Shown here: piece after piece, positions 5,545-11,013 of the stretch
How the letters are laid out: the number at the start of each line of letters is the position of its first letter
How positions within the stretch are numbered: position 1 is the first letter of the stretch
Assembly: GCA_009885415.1 (NCBI GenBank)
Contig: VFKU01000387.1
Location: forward strand, 1-11,013
Direction of reading: 5' to 3'
Length of the DNA: 11,013 nt
Source of the DNA: Rhodothermota bacterium
Lineage (GTDB): Bacteria; Hydrogenedentota; Hydrogenedentia; Hydrogenedentales; GCA-2746185
Translations under genes and position numbers: made by a program
The notes under the pieces: generated by a model
Database searches by the model: none
Seen by the model: the letters and a program-made list of their open reading frames with translations, nothing else
What the model was told of the DNA's origin: nothing

Positions 5545-6975
5545 ATGATCGGGAGTCGTGTCCAACTCGCGTTCGCCGCGACATTTTTTGTCACCGCGGC
5601 GGCGTTTGGGGTGACGTTTCGCGAGAACGGGCCCTTCACCGTCGACTACGGCCGGCAGGTGGAGATCCCCGCCGATTTCGGCAAGGGTGAGTTCACGCTG
5701 GAATTGCGCATGCGCTTGGACGAGTCCTTTCCCGTCGGGCCGGTGAGTCCGCAGGATTCCGCCGCGCAACGGAAAAATTGGTTCGATGGCGATCCCGCGC
5801 CCTACAGCCGGGATGACTGGTGGTTCCTCGGCAACTTTCTCATCGACGGCCACAACAACGAGGACTTTAGATCGGGCACCTTCTCGATCCAGTTTTACGG
5901 TGGCGGCCGGGTGCGGTGGCTGTTTGGCGATGGGGCCTTCGCCGGTTCGGGGAGTCATTGGGCGGTGCAGGCGTATCCGGCGGAGACCACGCCGAGCCTG
6001 CTCGACGGACGTTGGCATGTCATCGCGCTCGTGCGGCGATGGGCCGAGGGCGTGGCGGGATCGGATCTTGAGTTGTGGATCGACGGTAAACCAATCGCAA
6101 AGCAACGGAGTGGCGTGCGGACAGACATGCGAAAATACTGGGACGGGTGGCCGGGATTTCGGGAGAAGGAGCGCGGGTGGGTCTGGGGCGCGGAGAAACA
6201 ATCCATCGATGGCCCGTTGGACCAATACGAGGATTTCAAAGGCGAGATTTCAGAGGTGCGCTTTTGGTCCATTGCACGCGCACCAGAGGACCTCGCGCGA
6301 TTCGAGGAAAGTCCCAGCCGCGACGCCGCGGGGAGGGTGGGCATCTATCGATTTCCAGAGAATTTCAGCGGCGCGGTGTGCAATGAATTGACCGGGGGTG
6401 AATGCTTTGAGTTGAAGGTCGCGGATCGCGCATGGCATCTGGTGAACCCCAGACGCACGGTCGCCGAGTGGGCGGTGGCGATTGCCTGCCTGTGTGCATC
6501 GATCGCGGGCGTGAGGGCCTTGCGTTTGAGGGTGAAAAGACCCGGCCTTCGCGCGTGGATCGGCATGAGCGCCGGGATGTCCGGTCTCGGGGCATTCACG
6601 TGGTTCGACCTGCCGCTGCTCATAGGTCAGTTCTTCAAGGTGACGGCGCGATCTCTGGGCGTGTATGAAGTGAGAACCGCGGCGCAATGGGTGGCGTTGG
6701 CGTCTATTACGCTGTCGGCGCTGCTTCTGGCATGGCTCGTACGTCGCTCTGCCCAAAGACTCGATCCCGCGACGGTCGGCGCGATCTATGCCGCGATTGT
6801 TCTAGCCGGGATCGCGGTCGTTCGCGTCGCGTCGCTGCACGCGACGGACGTGCTGCTGGATTTTGGCGCGCCGATGTTTCCCCTGGGCCGCGCGGCCGAA
6901 TTCGCCGGTGCGTGCGCGGTGGCGATCTGCGCGCTTCGGGTCCCGTCGGTCTCCGCGTCCGATCGGCTGAAGTGA
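5545..6975 (+). CDS. LamG-domain protein with C-terminal five-helix membrane domain
   Basis: 476 residues: a signal peptide or signal anchor (MIGSRVQLAFAATFFVTAAA), a concanavalin-like LamG jelly-roll domain (about 30-300), then about five membrane helices (roughly 308-326, 339-360, 379-399, 411-428, 447-464). LamG hallmarks are FTLELRMRL near the start, WHVIALVRRW, LELWIDGKPIA (175-185) and EISEVRFWSIA (234-244). A conspicuous stretch GWVWGAEKQ (211-219) followed by QYEDFKG (227-233) recurs in the second LamG gene of the window. A Cys pair (279, 287) may form a disulfide. The predicted topology puts a carbohydrate- or protein-binding domain outside the cytoplasmic membrane. Start: ATG at 5545 begins the signal sequence; AGGAG lies 14 bases upstream (5526-5530), rather far. 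An in-frame GTG at 5455 would bury the signal sequence. The membrane part resembles nothing I recognise. Confidence 0.82.
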   Translation: MIGSRVQLAFAATFFVTAAAFGVTFRENGPFTVDYGRQVEIPADFGKGEFTLELRMRLDESFPVGPVSPQDSAAQRKNWFDGDPAPYSRDDWWFLGNFLIDGHNNEDFRSGTFSIQFYGGGRVRWLFGDGAFAGSGSHWAVQAYPAETTPSLLDGRWHVIALVRRWAEGVAGSDLELWIDGKPIAKQRSGVRTDMRKYWDGWPGFREKERGWVWGAEKQSIDGPLDQYEDFKGEISEVRFWSIARAPEDLARFEESPSRDAAGRVGIYRFPENFSGAVCNELTGGECFELKVADRAWHLVNPRRTVAEWAVAIACLCASIAGVRALRLRVKRPGLRAWIGMSAGMSGLGAFTWFDLPLLIGQFFKVTARSLGVYEVRTAAQWVALASITLSALLLAWLVRRSAQRLDPATVGAIYAAIVLAGIAVVRVASLHATDVLLDFGAPMFPLGRAAEFAGACAVAICALRVPSVSASDRLK

Positions 6976-7023
6976 GGCGTCCGGGCCAGCGAAGTGTGGC
7001 ATGATTCCTGCCCACAGCCAGAT

Positions 7024-7027
7024 GGAG
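7024..7027 (+). promoter_or_regulatory. Ribosome binding site supporting a TTG start
   Basis: GGAG at 7024-7027 stands eight bases before TTG at 7036 and is the only well-placed site for the sulfatase-fold gene. No ATG in the correct frame precedes the first membrane helix, so TTG is preferred over the GTG at 6994, which lacks a ribosome binding site. Confidence 0.55.
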
Positions 7028-7035
7028 TTCGCGCA

Positions 7036-8937
7036 TTGAAATTCAACCTTCGAGAATTTTACGCAGCCTTCGCCGTCGCCACGCTGATAGCGGCGGCGGT
7101 GGATCTTTGTCTTTCGGCGACACACGGATACTACCTTCGTCTGGATCGCGTGCCGCTTCTTGCCTGGGAATTGTTTGGCGTCGGACTTGTGTGTTTTGTG
7201 GTCATGGCGGGCCTGGCGTGCGTCGCGTTTGCCTTGGCGCGGATGCGTGCTCGAGTGCCCTCCGTGCCGGGCGCCGTGTGCCTCTTGTCCGCCTGGACGC
7301 CGATCGCGCTGATTATTGCGTGGCGACATCGTGAACCCGTGCTGCTTGCCGCGACTGGTGTCGCGGCACTGGGTGTATTGCTGATTGCGGCGCTCGAAGT
7401 GCGGGGAAAATTTCGGAGTGTAGGTCCAGCGTTCGCCATGGCCGGCGTGATCGCGTCGGCCGGGGCGATTGGCGCGTCGATACTGTTGCCGTTGCCGGGC
7501 CGGGATTTGGTGGGCGCGGCGCCCGCCGGGCCGGTGGTGGGCCGTCCGGGGCCAAACCTGTTATTCATCGTTCTCGACACGCTCCGCGCCGATCACGTGG
7601 GTGCCTACGGATACGCGCGTGCGACGACGCCGTGGCTCGATGAATTTGCGAAGGGCGCGACGGTGTACGAGAGGATGGAGGCATCTTCCAGCTACACCTT
7701 GCCGACGCACGCGACGCTCTTTACCGGGCTCTTCGCGGAGACGCACGGCGCGCTCGAAACGTTGTCCACCGGCGATACGGGCCTGAGCCTGAGCGACCTT
7801 GGGCTGCAGGCGGACGTAGCCAAAGTATCGCCGCTTTCGGATGACGCCGAAACGCTCGCGGAGCTCATGGCCGCGCGCGGCTACGACACGGCCGCCATCT
7901 GCGCTAACTCGGCATACTTGTCGCGGGCTTTCAATTTGGACCAGGGCTTTCAGACCTATGTCGATGCGACCGGCAGCCGGTCGGCGTGGCGTCCTGCGGG
8001 GCTTTCGCTGGCAATCCGGCTGCCCTTGCCGCAGAAATGGCGCGTGCAGCGGATGCTGGACTCGAACGATCGCTACTACCTCTTTGCACATGAGGTGAAT
8101 GCGCTGGCCTATCGCTGGATGCGCGGCCGGAGCGAGCGCCCATTTTTTCTCTTCCTGAATTACATGGACGTCCACGCGCCCTACTTCCCGCCGCCGCCCT
8201 ATCGGGACGCATTCCCCGAGGCTTACGCGCGGCAAACAGCGGATTGGAATGCGATCAACCGCCGCGAGCGGACGCTGGCCGCCGAGGAGAAAGCAGCGCT
8301 GGTGGACGCCTACGACGCGTCGCTTGTCAGTCTTGACACGCGCTTGAAAGAACTATTCGCGAAATTGAATGCGGCCGGAATGTTGGACAATACGGTGGTG
8401 CTGTTCGCATCGGATCATGGCGAGGGCTTCGGCGAGCACGGCACGCTCGGCCACGCGATGAGCCTCTACGAGCCCGAGGTCCACGTGCCTTTGATCATCC
8501 GGCGGCCGGGGCAGACGGCGGGTGAGCGCGTATCGCGCGTCGTGCACATGGCCGACGTGGCGCCGACGGTCATGCGCGAACTGGGCGTGCCCGTGCCGGA
8601 GGCAGTCGAAGGGACGGACCTTGCCTCCGAGCAGCGCAAATATCCGATCGTAAATTCGCTGGGTCCCTATGAGCGGTCGTATTCGGAGTATGGCGTGTAC
8701 TCGGAGCCGTGGAAGCTGGTGTGGCGCTCAGACGCGCCGCCGGCACTCTACGACCTCCGCGCCGATCCGGCGGAGTCCGTGGATCGCGCGGAGGACCAGC
8801 CGGCGATTGTGGCCTCGCTCCTGGCGAAACTCGACGAGTACCGGAACCGTCCCAGCAAGAAATTGGGCGGGGGCGCGATGATCTTGGACGAGGAAACGCA
8901 AGAGCGCCTGAAGGCGATCGGGTACGGCGAGAAATAG
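7036..8937 (+). CDS. Five-helix membrane protein with sulfatase/alkaline-phosphatase-fold domain, Thr at the nucleophile position
   Basis: 633 residues from a TTG start. The N-terminus has about five membrane helices (9-26, 40-66, 76-95, 102-120, 129-152). The extracytoplasmic catalytic domain opens with PNLLFIVLDTLRADHVGAYG (173-192), with metal ligand Asp181. It continues with SYTLPTHATLFTG (219-231), YMDVHAP (376-382) and ASDHGEGFGEHG (458-469, ligands Asp460 and His461), then GHAMSLYEPEVHVPLI (472-487). The C-terminal EETQERLKAIGY is typical of this bacterial sulfatase-like group. In true sulfatases the motif is C/S-x-P-x-R, the Cys or Ser becoming formylglycine. Here it is T-L-P-T-H, so the likely nucleophile is Thr221 and the enzyme is better seen as a phosphohydrolase or phospho-group transferase. 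It follows the LamG membrane gene by 60 bp on the same strand and is probably co-transcribed. Confidence 0.85.
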   Translation: MKFNLREFYAAFAVATLIAAAVDLCLSATHGYYLRLDRVPLLAWELFGVGLVCFVVMAGLACVAFALARMRARVPSVPGAVCLLSAWTPIALIIAWRHREPVLLAATGVAALGVLLIAALEVRGKFRSVGPAFAMAGVIASAGAIGASILLPLPGRDLVGAAPAGPVVGRPGPNLLFIVLDTLRADHVGAYGYARATTPWLDEFAKGATVYERMEASSSYTLPTHATLFTGLFAETHGALETLSTGDTGLSLSDLGLQADVAKVSPLSDDAETLAELMAARGYDTAAICANSAYLSRAFNLDQGFQTYVDATGSRSAWRPAGLSLAIRLPLPQKWRVQRMLDSNDRYYLFAHEVNALAYRWMRGRSERPFFLFLNYMDVHAPYFPPPPYRDAFPEAYARQTADWNAINRRERTLAAEEKAALVDAYDASLVSLDTRLKELFAKLNAAGMLDNTVVLFASDHGEGFGEHGTLGHAMSLYEPEVHVPLIIRRPGQTAGERVSRVVHMADVAPTVMRELGVPVPEAVEGTDLASEQRKYPIVNSLGPYERSYSEYGVYSEPWKLVWRSDAPPALYDLRADPAESVDRAEDQPAIVASLLAKLDEYRNRPSKKLGGGAMILDEETQERLKAIGYGEK

Positions 8938-9106
8938 GCATTTCAGAAGTAAGTTTTGGGACCCGCCCAGACGCCGCGCCGGGTGTCGCCGATGGTTAAC
9001 ACGTGGTCAATTCTGACAAAGCCTGGCCTAGATTTTCAGAGGGCCATTTAGGGCCCACCTGTCGCAAGCTGAGTATTTATAGGGACTTCTCGCTTCCTCT
9101 CGGCGA
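8938..9106. other. Intergenic region with two weak hairpins
   Basis: The stretch after the sulfatase-fold gene contains two GC-rich stems: GACGCC/GGTGTC at 8970-8987, including a G-T pair, and GGGCC/GGCCC at 9041-9056. Neither is followed by a T-tract, so neither is a convincing intrinsic terminator, although one may end the upstream transcript with Rho. No coding sequence is supported here. A weak AT-rich TATTTATAG at about 9073-9081 lacks a -35 partner. Confidence 0.3.
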
Positions 9107-9122
9107 TGGCGCGCATCTTGCA
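9107..9122 (+). promoter_or_regulatory. Candidate sigma-54 (RpoN) promoter, -24/-12 type
   Basis: TGGCGCGCATCTTGCA matches the -24/-12 consensus TGGCACG-N4-TTGCA at all fixed positions but one (G for A), with the correct spacing between the GG and GC elements. The transcript would start near 9133, about 73 bases before the ATG of the CTPGYWK-domain gene at 9206. No activator binding site was identified upstream. A match of this quality can arise by chance in GC-rich DNA, but its position before a gene without a visible sigma-70 promoter favours it. Confidence 0.5.
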
Positions 9123-9190
9123 CTTCTCTCCCGAATTGCCCGAGGTCACCAGGACCCGGGTAAAACGGTGCTCTAGTCTTTCGTTCAACA

Positions 9191-9196
9191 GAGGAG
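9191..9196 (+). promoter_or_regulatory. Ribosome binding site of the CTPGYWK-domain gene
   Basis: GAGGAG at 9191-9196 is nine bases before ATG 9206 and directly abuts ATG 9197. The spacing therefore selects 9206 as the real start, which also gives a standard signal peptide. Confidence 0.7.
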
Positions 9197-9205
9197 ATGC
9201 GGCAA

Positions 9206-10111
9206 ATGATCAGCAAGCGAATGGTGATGGTGGCGGTGCTGGTGCTGGCGGGAATGGCCGGCTTGGCCTCCGCGCAAGTGCAGTGCACGACGGAGACCTT
9301 TCCGAACATCGTGACCGACCAGAACGTCGGTGTGGTGGGAAATCTCAATTTCGGGTCGAACAACAACTTTGTCGGGTTCGTACAGTCGGACTGGTTCAAC
9401 GGTTTTGGTTTCAATCTTTGGCCGGACTGCGCGGACGGCGTCGTGTGGATGCCGCAGGTCAGTCCGCTGGCGTCGACGACGGAACCGCTGACGCGCCAGA
9501 TTCTGCTTCAGGACGGCTGTTGCACCTTGACGCAGCTCACGATCGCGGCGCACCGCGCAGAAGACGGCGGCGAAGGCCAGACCGGGACGTACACGATTCG
9601 CGCGTTTGACGCGAACGGCGCGCAGGTCGGCGGCACGGTCACTGGTCAACTGAACTACAACGACGGCTGCGTGACGATTCAGACCGGCTGGACGGCGTGC
9701 CACTCGCGCATCGAAATCAGCTACAGCCGCGGCTCCGAGCTCGGCATCGTCGACATGACCTACTGCTGCGGCGAAGAGGAAGTCGGCGGCGAAGGCTGCA
9801 CGCCCGGCTACTGGAAACAGTCGCAACACTTCGGCAACTGGGAAGGCTACACGCAGAATCAGGACTTCGACTCGGTCTTCGGCGTGAACCTCTTCAACCC
9901 GAGCATCACTTTGCTGCAAGCGCTGCAACGCAGGGGTGGCGGCGTGAACCGTCTGGCGCGTCACGGCGCGGCCGCACTGTTGAGTGCGTCGAGTTCCGGC
10001 GTGTTCTACCCCTACACCGTGGCCGAAGTCATCGCGATGGTCCAGGCCGGCGATGCCGACAGCCTCGAAGACGCGAACGAGTTGGGTTGCCCGCTCGCGC
10101 GCGCCGAGTAA
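9206..10111 (+). CDS. Secreted cysteine-rich protein with C-terminal CTPGYWK domain
   Basis: 301 residues. A classical signal peptide (MISKRMVMVAVLVLAGMAGL, cleavage after ASA at residue 23) leads to a beta-rich domain (about 25-190) with Trp, Asn, Gly and several Cys (27, 75, 105, 106, 155, 165, 187, 188). The C-terminal module (about 198-285) begins GCTPGYWKQSQHFGNWEGY. It continues with F.SVFGVN...SITLLQAL, GGG.NRLARHGAAALLSA and a final Y..AEVIAMV helix. This module occurs in many secreted or surface proteins of bacteria and archaea; its function is not established to my knowledge. The ten cysteines, mostly in pairs, suggest disulfides and an extracellular location. It has its own candidate sigma-54 promoter and a strong terminator, so it is probably monocistronic. 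Likely a surface or matrix protein. Confidence 0.88.
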   Translation: MISKRMVMVAVLVLAGMAGLASAQVQCTTETFPNIVTDQNVGVVGNLNFGSNNNFVGFVQSDWFNGFGFNLWPDCADGVVWMPQVSPLASTTEPLTRQILLQDGCCTLTQLTIAAHRAEDGGEGQTGTYTIRAFDANGAQVGGTVTGQLNYNDGCVTIQTGWTACHSRIEISYSRGSELGIVDMTYCCGEEEVGGEGCTPGYWKQSQHFGNWEGYTQNQDFDSVFGVNLFNPSITLLQALQRRGGGVNRLARHGAAALLSASSSGVFYPYTVAEVIAMVQAGDADSLEDANELGCPLARAE

Positions 10112-10132
10112 TTCACCGAGAGTAGTTTCTAC

Positions 10133-10174
10133 GCCGCGGGAGTTTCCCTCGAGGGAGACTCCCGCGGCTCTTTT
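10133..10174 (+). terminator. Strong Rho-independent terminator
   Basis: An eleven-base perfect stem (10133-10143 with 10158-10168) continues through a T-G pair and four more pairs (10145-10148 with 10153-10156), closed by the loop TCGA. That is sixteen pairs in all, followed by TCTTTT (10169-10174). It lies 21 bases after the stop of the secreted protein gene. On the other strand there is no T-tract, so it acts mainly on the + strand, though the hairpin could also hinder the converging transcript. Confidence 0.9.
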
Positions 10175-10233
10175 GTGTGCGGATACGGCGGACAGGAGGT
10201 CGCTGATTTCGCCGCGAGGTACTTTCAGACGCG

Positions 10234-11013
10234 TTACGGTGTCGTGATGAATCCCGTGCTCGCTTGAAGGGCGGGGAGAGAACGCAAGGTTGGCACCACG
10301 ATGCGCACGGGACCGGCTGCGGCATTTCCATTTACTAGCGTGAGCGGTTTCGCGACGACGCTCGTCTCGGTGGAGGTTCCCGGCGCTATCACTACGATGG
10401 CCCCGGGAGGCGCTGCGTTGACGCCGTCGTTAAAGGTGTTGAATGGAAATGCTTGTGTTCCGTCGCCGCCCGGCGCGGCGTTGAAATCAACGTAGACGAA
10501 GGCCGGTCCGGGCGGGCCCCCGATCGGTGCGTCGTCGATTGACCAGTTCGCAGCGTCGGTGAGGACGAGCGAGATGCAGTCTGAGCCGGCATTGAGGTCA
10601 TTGCAGGTCGAGGTTCCCGCGCCTTCGCTGAAGGTGTACCAGCCGATGAGGCCGGTTTCCGAGCCGGTCACTGGCGCGTCCCAGTCCTCCTCGAGTTCCT
10701 GTGAGGTCTTTGCGCGCGACCAGAAGCGGATTTCGTCGACGAGTCCTTTGTAATCCTCGTACTGAGGCAGGATGCCGATGGCGGCTTGTTTTTCCGCACC
10801 CCAGAACCAGCCGCCTTGGCCGCTGGGGAAGCCGCTCCAATCGCTCCAGTATTCCGTCCACATGTTTGTGCGCAGGTTGGAAGTCTCGGTGGCGATCAAC
10901 GTGCCGTTGACCCACAGTTCAAGGTCCGCCGATGACACGCTCGACCACCGGCGCACGCACGTCACCTGGTGCCAGTTGCCGTCCAATAGCGTCGGCGCGT
11001 TGGTCGCCGGCCA
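10234..11013 (-). CDS. LamG-domain surface protein with C-terminal beta-helix-like segment (5' truncated)
   Basis: The last 259 residues of a gene entering from the right edge. Residues 1-160 are the second half of a LamG domain: LLDGNWHQVTCVRRW (9-23), LELWVNGTLIA (31-41), GGWFWGAEKQ (67-76), QYEDYKG (84-90) and VDEIRFWSRA (92-101), then a Cys pair (137, 146). These line up closely with the LamG gene at 5545-6975. After a Pro/Gly linker (GGPPGP) comes FVYVDFNAAPGGDGTQAFPF...IVVIAPGTSTETSVVAKPLTLV, the typical opening of right-handed beta-helix (pectate-lyase-like) surface proteins. Only the first turns are present before the stop, so the helix is unusually short or truncated. No membrane helix or sorting motif is visible at the C-terminus. 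It is convergent with the CTPGYWK gene. Confidence 0.85.
   Translation of the reverse strand, partial: WPATNAPTLLDGNWHQVTCVRRWSSVSSADLELWVNGTLIATETSNLRTNMWTEYWSDWSGFPSGQGGWFWGAEKQAAIGILPQYEDYKGLVDEIRFWSRAKTSQELEEDWDAPVTGSETGLIGWYTFSEGAGTSTCNDLNAGSDCISLVLTDAANWSIDDAPIGGPPGPAFVYVDFNAAPGGDGTQAFPFNTFNDGVNAAPPGAIVVIAPGTSTETSVVAKPLTLVNGNAAAGPVRIVVPTLRSLPALQASTGFITTP

Noticed and set aside
8970..8987. Hairpin after the sulfatase-fold gene as an intrinsic terminator
   Set aside because: Short stem with a G-T pair and no following T-tract; kept only as a weak structure in the intergenic entry.
9185..9964. Open frame of 259 codons antisense to the CTPGYWK gene
   Set aside because: The translation is Arg/Val/Ala-rich without domains, and the opposite frame has a signal peptide, recognised module, ribosome binding site and terminator.

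Overview
The window is GC-rich bacterial chromosome. The gene content (secreted proteins with signal peptides, a membrane-anchored alkaline-phosphatase-superfamily enzyme, LamG surface domains, a candidate sigma-54 promoter) suggests a Gram-negative-type environmental bacterium with an elaborate envelope, perhaps a deltaproteobacterial, myxobacterial or Planctomycetes/Hydrogenedentes-like lineage. The phylum cannot be fixed from the sequence alone. No mobile element, CRISPR array or phage gene was seen.

Left part (1-2351). A truncated alpha/beta-hydrolase and a DoxX-type membrane protein form a translationally coupled pair on the + strand. Facing them on the - strand are two small exported proteins of unknown function (2110 down to 988). 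A tRNA-Glu(UUC) with encoded CCA lies at 2274-2351 on the + strand, behind a recognisable promoter and a leader hairpin.

Middle (2361-5409, - strand). A tight four-gene operon encodes, in transcription order, an acyl carrier protein, a short-chain dehydrogenase/reductase, an AMP-forming acyl ligase and a GNAT-fold acyltransferase. The stops and starts abut or overlap (6-bp gap, TAATG, ATGA). Together they look like a small pathway that activates or loads an acyl group on a dedicated ACP, adjusts its oxidation state and transfers it to an acceptor amine, possibly a surface sugar. The substrate is unknown.

Right part (5545-8937, + strand). Divergent from that operon is a LamG-domain protein fused to about five membrane helices. 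It is followed 60 bp later by a five-helix membrane protein with a sulfatase/alkaline-phosphatase-fold catalytic domain. That domain carries Thr where sulfatases have Cys or Ser, so it is probably a phospho-group transferase or hydrolase rather than a sulfatase.

Far right (8938-11013). A very good sigma-54-type promoter match precedes a secreted, cysteine-rich protein with a C-terminal CTPGYWK domain, which ends at a strong intrinsic terminator. Convergent to it is the 3' end of a second LamG protein whose LamG module is a clear paralogue of the one at 5545-6975, followed by the start of a beta-helix-like segment. The most interesting themes are the compact acyl-ACP operon, the paralogous LamG modules in two architectures, and the Thr-type membrane sulfatase-fold enzyme.
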